A DNA stretch of 64,000 nt from Stereocaulon alpinum (lineage: Eukaryota; Ascomycota; Lecanoromycetes; Lecanorales; Stereocaulaceae), in contig JAEUBA010000004.1 of NCBI GenBank assembly GCA_018257865.1, positions 62,001 to 126,000 on the forward strand, read 5' to 3'. Below the pieces are notes generated by a model that did no database searches, was not told where the DNA came from, and was given only the letters and a program-made list of their open reading frames with translations. The position numbers and the translations under genes were made by a program. Below, one piece after another: positions 47,169-57,376 of this stretch (the stretch's first letter is position 1; every line of letters begins with the position of its first letter).

Positions 47169-48546
47169 GTGTTTCATTCGGTAAAACAGAGCATTTCTAC
47201 TACGTGCGATAAGGCAGAAACACCACTCCCCGTTCCAGTTGGTGGTGACCAGACCAAAGCGCCTACGATAATTGGCGTGTTCTCCGCAATGACAGTGCTC
47301 TCTGCACTTGCAATTGCGGCAAGACTGTACACGCGTTTGCGGTTGCTGCGCAGCCCTGGAGTAGACGACATCGTCATTGTGTTCTCCCTTGTGGGTTCAC
47401 ATCTGCTCACTCATCAACCTCAAGACAGAGATGCTCACAGCCATAGATACTCGTTCTCCTAAACCTGGCTATACTCTCTCATGCGACTACCCTCGGTCTA
47501 GGACGACACGTATACTACTTGAAACCCCATAATGAACTTCTTGCAGTCAAATGGGACTTTATTGGCGACCCTTTCGGCATTATGGGTGTTGCGGTGCCCA
47601 AGCTTGCAGTCCTGCTATTCTTGCACCGCATCGTAGGCAAAACGAAGCGCTACCAGATGTGGGGCTTGTACTTCCTCGTCGTGACACTCCTAATTTTCTC
47701 TGCCCTGGCTGCCATCTTTCTTTTCGTGCAATGCTCGCCTGCATATGCAAGTTAGACCCCCACGGTTCCCCATACCTGTTGGAACCCAAAGATCGTGGAA
47801 GATTTCTCGTTGTTTGTGGGAGGTGAGCAACCGTCTATTATCGAAGCTACAGAGAAGGTTTCCTGACTGACGTTTAGCGTACTCTGCCTTCACGGATTTC
47901 GCGTTGGCATCTTTCCCGCTCGTGGTCATCTATAACCTACAAATGTCAGGAAAGAGAAGGATTGCGATATCCGTGGTCATGAGCTTAGGAGTCTTGTAAA
48001 CCGAGACCGTACTCTCAGGCCTATATATCCAGCTGACACGTCTTCTAGTGCCGGCATCTGCGCCATAGTCCGTACTACAAAGCTTGCGTCACTGGCAAAT
48101 TATGCGGATTGGACTTGTGAGCTGTATTCCTTTCCCAGCCACGTCATTGCTACTGACCTTCTTCCAGGGGGCGCTGGTGACGGCATCATCTGGACCGCGT
48201 AAGCCTAACCCCCACTTATCCTCCCATAGCCCAAGATGTCCTCGCTGATAACTTTTCCTCATCCAGTGCTGAGATGAACGTTATCATCATCTGCGCGTGT
48301 GTCCCAGCACTACTTCCTCTCGTCCAGCAAATCACCGGCCAGAAAGACTACCTCGACCGCCCGTCACGAAACACCGACGACCCAGTTGCCTCTAGACGTC
48401 CTTTCTGGAGCATAGGTCTACGGTCTTTGAGGTCACGGGGCACTAAGAACGGGCCTGCGACTAGGCTAGAGAATTTGGATGGGGACGTGAGGGATGGGGA
48501 GATCAGGCATACTACCAATATACAGACGGAGTGGGAGGCTGTGTAG
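47169..48546 (+). pseudogene. SAT4/rhodopsin-like membrane protein with premature stop and no clear ATG
   Basis: Six exons fit with consistent phases: from about 47,169 to 47,390, 47,447-47,822, 47,878-47,995, 48,049-48,116, 48,168-48,198 and 48,267-48,546. Translation shows 'ALAIAARLYTRLRL..SPGVDDIVIVFSL', 'HATTLGLGRHVYYL', 'KLAVLLFLHRIVGK' and 'DFALASFPLVVIYNLQM', the seven-segment layout of the family seen at 33.3 kb but from a different branch. TAG at 47,753-47,755 follows 'CSPAYAS', where this family usually has tryptophan; TGG to TAG fits TpG-to-TpA change. The frame begins after a TGA TAA pair without ATG before 47,289, which lies inside the first membrane segment. Either an upstream exon was missed or the start is lost. 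Confidence 0.7.
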
Positions 48547-49222
48547 TGGGTTGTTGAAGTGAAGGATGGCGATCCAGCAGCCGTAATGAGGTTATGATCT
48601 CATCTCAATATTCTAGAAATTTACAAGCACCTAGGCGTCGAGACAATGAGACCCTTTAATCTGCGTATCCAATGCCATCACAGTACAACCCAATACACAA
48701 TGCGATTCTCTATTGCCGTAGCTTAGGATCAACTATACACAGTCCTTCAGCAAAGTAAAGCGGCGAACAAAAACAAAAGTTGCAAGATATATAAAATCGC
48801 CACTCTTAGACATGTATCAAACCAAATGATACACCTTCCTATATCGCTTAGCGTCTAATGTTGTGGTCCGCCTAAAACGGTAAAACCTACAGCTGCGACC
48901 GGCGCTAGTAACGCAATGCACGTCGTGCCTTAGATGAGCCTTGCCTTCGCGTTGGTGCTCCGACGGCTGTGTAACGAGTGAATACATTGCGTGCACCCCA
49001 CTTCCGCATCCCTGCATCGGACTGCGGAATTCTGCGGCAGTTGCCATGGATGGTAATCATGGGACTCTACCAGGGTGTACTTGACTAAGGTAATGATGCT
49101 CGAGGAAAGATCGATCGCCCGTCGGCCAGCGCGATCCAGAAGTTGTCATCGAGACTTAAGTTTGCAAAGAGTGGGCTATTCGCAGAGTGTCTGTCTTTGA
49201 ACGACACTGTTTGCAGGCATCA
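48547..49222. other. Spacer, no supported gene
   Basis: An ATG-started minus frame of 76 residues (49,047-48,817) has no recognisable features. The right end, with TTTGCAG just before 49,218, could be an acceptor for an upstream non-coding or short coding exon of the hydrolase. Confidence 0.4.
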
Positions 49223-50652
49223 ATGGATCGAGCCAAGCTGGAACGCTTCCCCAAACAACCCCTCTGGGATTCGCCCACGGCTCAGACCATCAATAAACTA
49301 CGTGCCTTCCTGCACCGTGCGCCCCAGCCCACTATTTCCTATATCCAGGAACAGAGTCTCAAAGCCCGACCGCTGAAGGGTCCGTTCAGTGTTTTCCAGA
49401 CGACGATTCCAGCGCCGCCCCAGGACGATGTCAGGCAGCTACTCCTTCAGACAATTGGGGATATGGGGGAAGCGCAATTTCCAGCACCAGCATTAGAGGA
49501 TGTGCATGTGGAGTGGGTTGTGAAACACTCCTCCACTGGTGGATGGGGCGAATGTGAGGGATTGGAGACGGTGTTTGGGCAGGCGGTAACGGATATGACA
49601 GTGTTGCATGTCCATGGTGGCGCTTACTTGTACGTGTCCCTCCCACCAACATCATCGTACTCGACACAGCTGACCAGGAGGCATGGAATAGCCAAGGCAG
49701 CCCCGCTGTTTACCGCCCCACCACATCGCAGCTCGCCTCCCTCACTGGTGGCCGCGTGGTATCAGTCGAATATAGACTCGCGCCGCAGCACCCTTTCCCC
49801 GCCAGCATCCTCGACGTCCTAGTGGCATACCTGTCGCTCCTCTACCCACCCCCCTCATCTCCCTACCCGGCTCTGGACCCTGCCCGCATCGTCTTCGCCG
49901 GCGACTCCGTCGGCGGTGTGCTGTTGTTCGCGTTGTTGCAAATCATTGGCCACACTGCGCCTCGTGCGTGTCCCCTACCGTTCCACGGCTACCAGCTGCG
50001 CTTCCCGCTCCCTTACCCAGCCAGCATTGCCACGTTAAGCTTTGCGCCTGATCAGCTGGGCAGCCTACCCTCCTACGAGGACAACAGAGTCAACGATCTT
50101 TATCTGGACATTCCCTGGGCACTTTCCGATTACCCGTCTTGCGAGCTCTGGCCGACTAGACCCCCGCGATCGCAGATCTATGCGGAGACAAGGAGCTACC
50201 TACACCCATTGATAAGCCCAAATTTCGCCCGAAGCTGGGAGGGAATGCCGCCGATGTGGTTTGCAGTTGGAGAGGAGCAGTTTGTCGATGGGGCGAACGC
50301 CATTGCAAGGAGGGCAGAAGGACAGGGTGTTAGTGTGACTTGGCTACAGTTCGAAGCGTTGCCGCATTGTTTTGCGACGCTGCCTGCGTTGAATAGATCG
50401 CCGCAAGCAGATATGTGCTTTAGGAGATGGGCCGAATTTTGTCAACGGAGTGTTGAGGAGACGGTTGCGACAACGGTGAAAGGAAAGAAGCGGACTAGCG
50501 CTACTAAAATCCGGTATCGAGATATGAGGGAGGAGGCAATCACACTGGATGCGGGCCCACAAAGGAGGCATTTGCCACTGGATGAGGTGGAAAGACTGAT
50601 ACGGGTGAAAGTCGACGAGCTTGAGACTCAGTACATTGCACCTAAACTGTGA
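49223..50652 (+). CDS. Alpha/beta hydrolase fold-3 (HSL-type esterase/lipase-like)
   Basis: Exons 49,223-49,629 and 49,692-50,652 give 455 residues. The 62-nt intron has a GTACGT donor, and joining restores 'HGGAYF' (about 131-136), the oxyanion-hole motif of hormone-sensitive-lipase-like enzymes. 'VEYRLAP' follows, the nucleophile elbow 'GDSVGG' is at about 206-211 with serine near 208, and a candidate histidine ('LPHCF') lies near 361. An acidic partner is probably in 'GEEQFVDG' near 331-338. Such enzymes hydrolyse short-chain esters or acetyl groups, often tailoring metabolites. The frame is intact, unlike its left neighbours. The start is the first ATG in frame. Its stop abuts a SAT4-like relic, so the C-terminus may have been altered by that insertion. 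Confidence 0.8.
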
Positions 50653-51410
50653 ATTGCAGTATCCTGCTGCTGTGTTTCCGCCTCCAGCTACCATATTCAA
50701 CTTTACAATCATTGAAAGCAGAGGACCTGCGTTTGTGGTTGTGGGTGGTATCCTGTTGGCTATGATCATGGTTTCACTGCGTAGGAGTATACACAAAGCT
50801 ACACGCTGCACAGGAGTACTCGAAAACTATCTGATAATATCTTTCTCCACTCTTGGTGCAACTGTCTTACACGGAGCATGCATTTGAAGTACGTATGCTC
50901 CATGTGAGCCCGCAATGACACAGAACCCTATGTTGGCAGCGTCACGGAACCTGTCAGAAAGCTTGAACATGATGTCTAACAAGCTTCAACAAGCAAACCC
51001 TTAGACTTGATATAGTCAAGCTATATCGCTTAAGTGATAAGCTCGCTGGATATTAGATCACGAATTTCTAAAACTTTCTTTCTCTACCTGTGGATATCCT
51101 AGCTAATACCTAGTAGCCAAGCCGTCTATGTACTGTACATTAGTGCAACACTATCCACGGCTATCCTACTAAGGCGCCGTCATCGCCTTGGATGACATGA
51201 CATGGTCAAGACCAGGTATGTTTTTGGTTGAGTCCCTTATCTTGGACCATCAACAGAGCGTAACTACACTATCGATGCCTATATCCGGTACATCTAGCGA
51301 CTGCCGTGTGCCTGCTTATACTGACGTCCGTCGCTGCTCATCAGCCACTTGCAAAATCGATCTAATCCTAATTTTCAGCACAGGAGTAAATTTCAGAGTT
51401 CAAGAATTCA
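50645..51410 (+). pseudogene. Relic of a SAT4/rhodopsin-like gene, paralogue of 33.3-kb gene
   Basis: Sequence from the hydrolase stop onward matches the start of the gene at 33,281: 'LQYPAAV.PPP', 'NFT..ESRGP' and 'VVVGG', then 'GACI' at the first exon end. Both loci continue into the intron with similar words such as 'GAGCC.GCAATGACAC'. A further match near 51,378-51,410 corresponds to the exon 3 end and donor region around 34,100. The frame is broken by substitutions and gaps, and the middle is barely alignable. It is a decayed duplicate. Duplicated sequence of this kind is the substrate for RIP. Confidence 0.7.
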
Positions 51411-52009
51411 ATCTTTGCAAGCCCATCTATTCGAAAAATCAAAGAAGCACTGTGAAGAACAAATGATCGCAGAAGAGTTCACTGCTCGACCAGTTGCACC
51501 GTTCAACCGTCCCACTCCCCTCTAGCTCTAGAGATATAGTAGTTGACAATAAAGTTCTGCGTATGATGTCAATGCAGCAGAGCCTCGAAGAACAAAAAAT
51601 CACTCAATCGTGTCATCTCTATATCGAGCAGCGCCCGAACTCAGCGCCCACCAACGCCGCGTAGCTAAGGCCGTGAATGTCCCTGATGGTTTCCTCGCCC
51701 TTCAGTAGCTTTCAACTGCGTCTGCACCGTGGTTGGTGGCGCGAGAATATCTTCCATTTCACTATTCAACGTTTACAAGGTTTTAGTCACTGTACCCTTT
51801 GAAGTGGCCAGCTATCATACTTTGATACTCACGCTAGTCTGGACGACCGTCGCTTTTCCTGACGAGTATTAGTAGATGATCCTTGGAGAACGAAAGGCTT
51901 CGCCCAGATGGTAGTATTACCTCTCAATGATCCGCGTGAAGTAACCACTCCATTGTTTAACCCAATCACTGAATACCGTGATCCAAGCTTGGTGTACTCA
52001 TCTTGACCT
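51411..52009. other. Spacer between relic and AFG1-like gene
   Basis: No gene is seen. It includes the 3' flank of the AFG1-like gene. Short frames on both strands lack support. Confidence 0.45.
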
Positions 52010-54325
52010 TCAGACTTTGCCACTGCCAGGTTTATCCCGGTCCGACTCATTCTTTCGTTTCTCGCTCAAGCCCTCAGGTCCCTTGCCCCAAGCACCGGCC
52101 TTTCGTCCCCACATCATCATTCCCCAAGCATGCTGCCATCCAAACTTCGGTGGCGCCTCTTGACTTATACGAAATGGGCTGGCGCCATGCCTGAATAGCT
52201 TGTCGTCATTCCCTACCTCCAGGCCACCAACCGAAGCTTCACTACTGGTAGCCGTGGGTAGGGCCTGATCAGTTGACAAGGGCCCTTCCCATCTCCTTAC
52301 GTCCTTGCTTACAGGCCTCCACCAGCCTTCGTCCTCTCTGGCCCACCACCTCGATCCGCACATCTCCCATAATCTACTCCTGGCTCGCTTATACGCAAAG
52401 CGCTCATCTTCGCCAGTGAAAGTCCCCGTGCGAGCAAAGTCAGGTCCGTTCTGTCGGCCAATTTCGTTACCAGCACCCGGAACGCCATCGCTGGGCCCAT
52501 GACTGCGGCCGGCTCCGTAAACGGGTCCGAAATCACTATCCTCGTCAGCGAGGACTGAGCGAGCTGAAGCTGCTTGAGAAAGTGAAGAGGGGAGTGGACT
52601 GAATTCGTAAGACGGTGGAGAAGCGGAGGGTGTGTATGAGGAGATGTTGGGACGGAATGGCGACGTCTGGTCTTGATAGATCTCGGAAAAGGTCTCTGGG
52701 TAGACACCATCGTCTGATGCAGGACTGCCTTCTGTGGGAGGCTGCTTTGTCTCGGGGAAGAAGAGGTCATCTGGGCCAGCTTCGGCACTGATCAGGAGCT
52801 TGCAGCGGGCTTCGTACAAAGCGTCTAGTAACGTGATGAGACGACGAGCTTCATTCTTTTGAAGTAGCGTGAGTATGGGGACATCGGTAAGGATCACAGT
52901 GTGAAAAGTTGAGGCAAGGCTGATGTAGTCCGCGGGGCCGAGGTTCGTGCTGCAAAGTTCGTCAAAGGTCCATTTAGTTACGCTGTAGAGATTGCGATGG
53001 ACCAGCAAGTTGCGGCCGTAAACGCGAAGAGCAGTCGGTTCCCAGGGTATCTCGAGACTGGTGGATGGCGTGCTTGACGAGCCGTAGACTGCACGAAGTT
53101 CCTGGGCGTTCCATGTCTGGATTACTTCGTCTAGGTCTTCCTGAGATGAGGTAGATGAAGGTCTCACAAAGTATTGTTTAGGAGTAGTTAGTCTTGATAT
53201 TTTCTTCTCTGGTGAATCCTCATCTGTAGACTTTACGTGTCGACTTTGTTCATAGCCTAAGCCCCAGTTCCCAGAGGCCAAGGGCTCAAGTCCATCGAAA
53301 CCCTGATCATCCATATCTATGACGTGGCCTGACTCCATCTCCTCTTCTGCCTCTCCCTCTGCTTCCCTCCTTCTCCAGTCTCTGCCACCTTCCATATCCC
53401 AAATCTCGCATCTAGCACGCAACACCTCAAGAAATGCGGCAAAATCTCCTCTGCCAGCAAACATATTCTCACTCTTGCCACCTTGAGCCTTCGATCCCAG
53501 TAAGCCCCATCTATTTCCAAACAGACCGAGACGCGAAGAAGGCGGAGGCGCAAACTCTACACCTGATGCGTTGGCCAACTCCTCGGGCATTCGATTACTC
53601 GTTGCAATGAGAACGCCTCCTAGGTGAAAGAAAGAAGTAAGAAGAGTCGACAAGATTTTGGAAGCAGCTCGATCTGGAAGTTGAAATTCATCTAAGAAGA
53701 GGATAGGAGATGTAGAGATCAGATCCCTTGCGAGCCATAGGAGAGAATGTTCCTCATCCTGAGCAACGGGTGCGGCTGCACCCAAAGGTAGTTGCAGCCT
53801 ACTTTTACGAAGCTGCTCCAACCTGGCAAATGTCTCCAGCATAAAGGTATTGAAATGCCACCGTCTCTTCTTGCGGTTGGGTAAGCAGTCCGCAAGAAGA
53901 TCAACCAGGAGGCTCTTCCCGGTCCCCACTTCACCATATAGCAGCAATCCCTGCGGCGATTGTATTTGTACTGCAGACTCGTGGCTTGTCAGCCTTCTTG
54001 TGAGTGCCAATGCATCTGCCTTCTCCGTCTGTCCACGCAGGGACGAGAGTATGCTTTTCGACTCTTTGTCCTGATTTGGCGCTCCACCTTGTAGTCCATC
54101 CGGGCGAGCATGAGAGACCTTGACTAAGCGATTGATTTGATCAAGACGATGACCAAAATCGACGTCTGGCTGATAGTCTTTGAGACGGTAGTATAGTTTC
54201 TGGAGATGGAGCGCAAGTCGATGTTGGGCAGGATCAGGGTCAATTCGCTTCGTAGCGAGTAGGGCACGATATAGCACCAAGGGATTAGTGATAGTAAGGC
54301 CCGTAGGTGAACCAATTGGTGGCAT
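52010..54325 (-). CDS. AFG1: AFG1/LACE1-like mitochondrial AAA-type ATPase
   Basis: The single-exon product of about 771 residues begins at the first ATG of the frame, followed at once by the conserved 'NPLVLYRALLATKRIDPDPAQHRLALHLQKLY'-type start, shown here only in part. Walker A 'GEVGTGKS' is at about 131-138 and Walker B 'LFLDEFQ' at about 209-215; 'ATSNRMPEEL' follows as sensor region. AFG1 proteins act at the inner mitochondrial membrane in turnover or folding of respiratory-chain subunits, notably of cytochrome c oxidase. The protein is far longer than yeast Afg1 (about 509 residues). The extra length lies in low-complexity inserts after the sensor region and in the C-terminal third. 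No clear presequence is encoded, so an upstream exon may be missing. Confidence 0.85.
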   Translation of the reverse strand: MPPIGSPTGLTITNPLVLYRALLATKRIDPDPAQHRLALHLQKLYYRLKDYQPDVDFGHRLDQINRLVKVSHARPDGLQGGAPNQDKESKSILSSLRGQTEKADALALTRRLTSHESAVQIQSPQGLLLYGEVGTGKSLLVDLLADCLPNRKKRRWHFNTFMLETFARLEQLRKSRLQLPLGAAAPVAQDEEHSLLWLARDLISTSPILFLDEFQLPDRAASKILSTLLTSFFHLGGVLIATSNRMPEELANASGVEFAPPPSSRLGLFGNRWGLLGSKAQGGKSENMFAGRGDFAAFLEVLRARCEIWDMEGGRDWRRREAEGEAEEEMESGHVIDMDDQGFDGLEPLASGNWGLGYEQSRHVKSTDEDSPEKKISRLTTPKQYFVRPSSTSSQEDLDEVIQTWNAQELRAVYGSSSTPSTSLEIPWEPTALRVYGRNLLVHRNLYSVTKWTFDELCSTNLGPADYISLASTFHTVILTDVPILTLLQKNEARRLITLLDALYEARCKLLISAEAGPDDLFFPETKQPPTEGSPASDDGVYPETFSEIYQDQTSPFRPNISSYTPSASPPSYEFSPLPSSLSQAASARSVLADEDSDFGPVYGAGRSHGPSDGVPGAGNEIGRQNGPDFARTGTFTGEDERFAYKRARSRLWEMCGSRWWAREDEGWWRPVSKDVRRWEGPLSTDQALPTATSSEASVGGLEVGNDDKLFRHGASPFRISQEAPPKFGWQHAWGMMMWGRKAGAWGKGPEGLSEKRKNESDRDKPGSGKV

Positions 54326-55022
54326 AGGGGTGATGCAGTCAAGTGATTGTTGCTCACACAATGAGCCTCGTTTATCAATACGTCAATGATGGATAAATTA
54401 CGGGTCCTTGCGGTACGCTAATTACGAATATGACAGCTTCGGCAAGGCTACGCTCATCTGCGCTGTGCATGCCGAACCTATTATTGGAGTATAACCCATC
54501 GATTCCGCGTACTGGGGCTGGAACTACAGCGCTTTTAGAAGTTTTTTGGGTCTTTGCGCCCTCTGAATACCTGGTTCTCTACTCGGCCTGCTTTACAGAC
54601 TGCTGAACACTTGAAAACATAGAGTGACCATGGAAGACTATGTCCGGATATCGTCCGCCAAACGCTGTACGTGCGCTTGGCAACTTCGAGGAAATTCAAT
54701 GTGCCTCGGGGGAATGTTCCGCCACGTTATGACACAATGGCGCTCCTTGACCCGTAATATTCTTCCTTTTCTCTATTGCTTTGATTATATCATGTCACCA
54801 GCTCCTTTTCCCTAATGCATGCTGAAGGCACATAAGACATTGTCAAAGATGAGGCTTTGGATGACAATAGGTCTAGCACTAGTCAATCTGCGTTATCAAA
54901 AGGACGAAAACTGTTGCACGTACGAAGAGAATGATCTTGACTTTGCCGTTGCAGTCTGAATCCCATTCAGTAGCTCAAGAGGGCACTTGCATGATTGGTC
55001 CATCCTCGTCGAGCTCAGACCG
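54326..55022. other. Spacer between AFG1-like and UTP25 genes
   Basis: Both neighbours run on the minus strand, so this holds the 3' end of UTP25 and the promoter of the AFG1-like gene. A missing first exon for the latter could be here. A 63-residue plus-strand frame at 54,624 has no support. Confidence 0.45.
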
Positions 55023-57275
55023 TTAGACAAAGTCAAAGGTATCTCCACAACTTTCTTTCAGCATCGATAGGTAACGAGCCGTACCGACGATGCGTTCAAG
55101 CTTCAGTATGTCTAGTCTGGAAAAAAGAGCTCTGACGCTTGCAGCATGTGTACCCAGCTTCGCTGCTGCAATGCTAGCACTCAGATATCCTCCGACAACT
55201 TCCTTGTAAAAGATCGGGTTCTCAGGCAGCCCATACATGATAACCCGTCTGACCCCTTTAAGATGGTACCGCCGGAAGTGGTGCGCTCGCTCTGTGTACA
55301 ACAGCACCGAATGCCTACCAGATAGGAAGTGGCTTCGGGCACGAGCAACGTCTTTGGCAGATGTGTACTCAGAGATGGATCCAAAAGATATGTCCTGCGT
55401 GTCTGATGAACTCGCCAGGTAGTTACGGACCCGAACAAAATCAGCATACGTAGGCAGGTAAATCAGGACGCCATGGCCACCGGCGGCCCCAAAATTTGAT
55501 TGTTTCGTCAAAGACGGCACAACAGCAGCCGTGAAGTACTTGAAGCGATCATCCGGTTCGTCGATTGGAGTTCTGAAATCGAAGCGTGAGAATGTTTGCT
55601 TCAGAGATAAGCCTAGGTCTATGATAGCCCCCTCCTCCTCTCTAGCGTACTTGATCTTGCCTTCAATATTGAGCATGTGGTGGGTGTACAACCTATTGAG
55701 GGAGGGAAAATTAAAAGTAGAGATTAAAATCGTCTGTCGGATGTACTTTGCATTGCCATCCAGGTACCAATTCCTCACACGACTGAAATCGCAGCCATGG
55801 GCTTCTTTGGGTTGAAGGTTCAGATGTTCGAAGATATATTCGACATGTTCCCAATTCTGCATTAACATTGCTTCTGTCTGATTGACTAAAACAACCTCGA
55901 TTGAGCTAAGAAAGTCATGATCCTGCTTTTTGGGGTCATCCGCTCCAAGCGCCATCCGTAGCCCCAATGGACTGGCAAAGATAACATCGGAATTGTAGAA
56001 TTGGGCAAAGAACTTGACGGTTTTCCGTGTGAATTTCAGACCCAGCCGAAACATGTCATCGTCGTTCCCAGCGAAGAGTTCTCGAAAGTCCTCGGGCTTG
56101 TTTCTGGAGGGATCTTCCCCAAAGGCATATGTCTCTTGAAGGCGCTTCTTGTTCTCCTGCTGTTCCGGTTCGCAAAGCGAGACAATGGTGTCAATATATT
56201 CAACGCATGAATGTCTAGTAGGCAGAATCACGAGCACCTTGGGCCTTGTAAATCCCTGGTCTCGATACTCGATGTCTTCCAAAGCGTCCTCCTTCCCAAG
56301 ACGTGTATTGTTCTTTATCACAGTGTCGCGGGTCTTGAATATATGATTGAGTATGTGTAGACAGGTAAGCTTCCGCAAAGTCTCTTTGTTTCCGAGTGTC
56401 CTCTTGGGAAACAATATATCTTGGTATTGGAAAATGGAGAAGGCTAGGCTACCAGTCAGCTTATCGAACGGGGGCAGTATTCGCTCAGCAGATCCTTTGA
56501 GTCTCTGCTTCAGCATCAGGTCCTTTGCGCTCGAATAAGACCCCAGACCCATATCAGGAGCTGATTCCGAGACTACAGGATTCTTCAGTGTCTGCGACCA
56601 TTTAGATTTGTTCGCATGCCTTTTAGTCGACCATTGATCCTCTTTGACGGCCAGAATAGCCTGCTCTAGCCTCTGATCATCTCCCAGATTGCCAAGATGT
56701 TTGAAGAAAGGGTCATAGTCTTCTTCGGCTTCGTGTTCAGCCTCGGTCTCACTTTCCGGCCCATCTATGCCAGGGTCTTCGGACTCTTCTGACTCCCCAA
56801 CCAAATCCAGTCCAGTGTCCGAAACATCTGGCTTACTGACGATCTCACTGCTGTCTAACTTGCGCTTCTTTGACTGAGGCTCACTGCGCTGTTTACTTGC
56901 GCCAAGTGAAAGTAGGAGGGCATTGTATGGCTGAATTGTGCCCGGTCGGGCATCTTCGTCCTCGCTATTGCTGGAGGGCTCAGATCCCTCCTCGTCAACA
57001 TCTTCATTATCTGAAGTGAGGCTTTGGCTTTCGTTATCAGAAGCGTCTTGGGCCTGTTCTTCGACGCGTGTAGAATAAAAGGTGCTTTTGTTCCCTGCCC
57101 TTGCTGCATAGTCGCCTCGCCGTCCACCTCTTCCTGGTCCCCTGATGGATATTCTCTGTCCTCCCTTAGCGTGCGATTTGTGATCAATCCGACTCTTGCC
57201 TCTCGAAAATGGCGCCATGACTGAGGCTAACCCACTAGAATTACTGGCCGATGATAAAGGGCAAATGGTTGGCAT
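55023..57275 (-). CDS. UTP25: UTP25, U3 snoRNA-associated small-subunit processome protein
   Basis: The single-exon product has 750 residues from 57,275, or 731 if the second ATG at 57,218 ('MAPFSRGKSR') is the true start, which looks more like family members. A basic Gly/Arg-rich N-terminus is followed by a long acidic, low-complexity region (about 75-190) and the conserved UTP25 domain to the C-terminus. Landmarks are 'VLILPTRHSCVEYI', 'SDVIFASPLGLRMAL', 'HVEYIFEHLN' and 'HTRFDF'-like and 'ARARSHFLSGRHSVLLYTER' stretches. The fold is helicase-like but lacks a standard DEAD box. It works in the nucleolus in early 18S rRNA processing. The acidic tract is common to processome proteins. No sign of decay. 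Confidence 0.9.
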   Translation of the reverse strand: MPTICPLSSASNSSGLASVMAPFSRGKSRIDHKSHAKGGQRISIRGPGRGGRRGDYAARAGNKSTFYSTRVEEQAQDASDNESQSLTSDNEDVDEEGSEPSSNSEDEDARPGTIQPYNALLLSLGASKQRSEPQSKKRKLDSSEIVSKPDVSDTGLDLVGESEESEDPGIDGPESETEAEHEAEEDYDPFFKHLGNLGDDQRLEQAILAVKEDQWSTKRHANKSKWSQTLKNPVVSESAPDMGLGSYSSAKDLMLKQRLKGSAERILPPFDKLTGSLAFSIFQYQDILFPKRTLGNKETLRKLTCLHILNHIFKTRDTVIKNNTRLGKEDALEDIEYRDQGFTRPKVLVILPTRHSCVEYIDTIVSLCEPEQQENKKRLQETYAFGEDPSRNKPEDFRELFAGNDDDMFRLGLKFTRKTVKFFAQFYNSDVIFASPLGLRMALGADDPKKQDHDFLSSIEVVLVNQTEAMLMQNWEHVEYIFEHLNLQPKEAHGCDFSRVRNWYLDGNAKYIRQTILISTFNFPSLNRLYTHHMLNIEGKIKYAREEEGAIIDLGLSLKQTFSRFDFRTPIDEPDDRFKYFTAAVVPSLTKQSNFGAAGGHGVLIYLPTYADFVRVRNYLASSSDTQDISFGSISEYTSAKDVARARSHFLSGRHSVLLYTERAHHFRRYHLKGVRRVIMYGLPENPIFYKEVVGGYLSASIAAAKLGTHAASVRALFSRLDILKLERIVGTARYLSMLKESCGDTFDFV

Positions 57276-57347
57276 CGTCGGCTTGCTAGCTTGATGCCTA
57301 GAGATTCACTTCGGCTAAACCTGCGCTAGTCATCTTGTACCTGCTGT

Positions 57348-57376
57348 TGCCCCCAATAGCCCCCAATAGCCCCCAA
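57348..57376. repeat. 10-bp microrepeat, three units (GCCCCCAATA)
   Basis: Two exact units and a partial third lie upstream of UTP25. Too short to suggest an element, though it could bind a regulator. Confidence 0.7.

Noticed and set aside
48817..49047. 76-residue minus-strand ATG frame
   Set aside because: No recognisable feature and no splice context; likely chance.
40494..51410. Complete secondary-metabolite cluster with a synthase
   Set aside because: No ketosynthase, adenylation, terpene-cyclase or prenyltransferase sequence is present; only tailoring-type enzymes and a membrane protein are seen, so a backbone enzyme would have to lie elsewhere.
52305..54074. Plus-strand and alternate minus-strand frames across the AFG1-like gene
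   Set aside because: Shadows of the 771-residue ATPase frame; none has independent motifs.
55237..57224. Plus-strand frames across UTP25
   Set aside because: Antisense shadows of a conserved gene.
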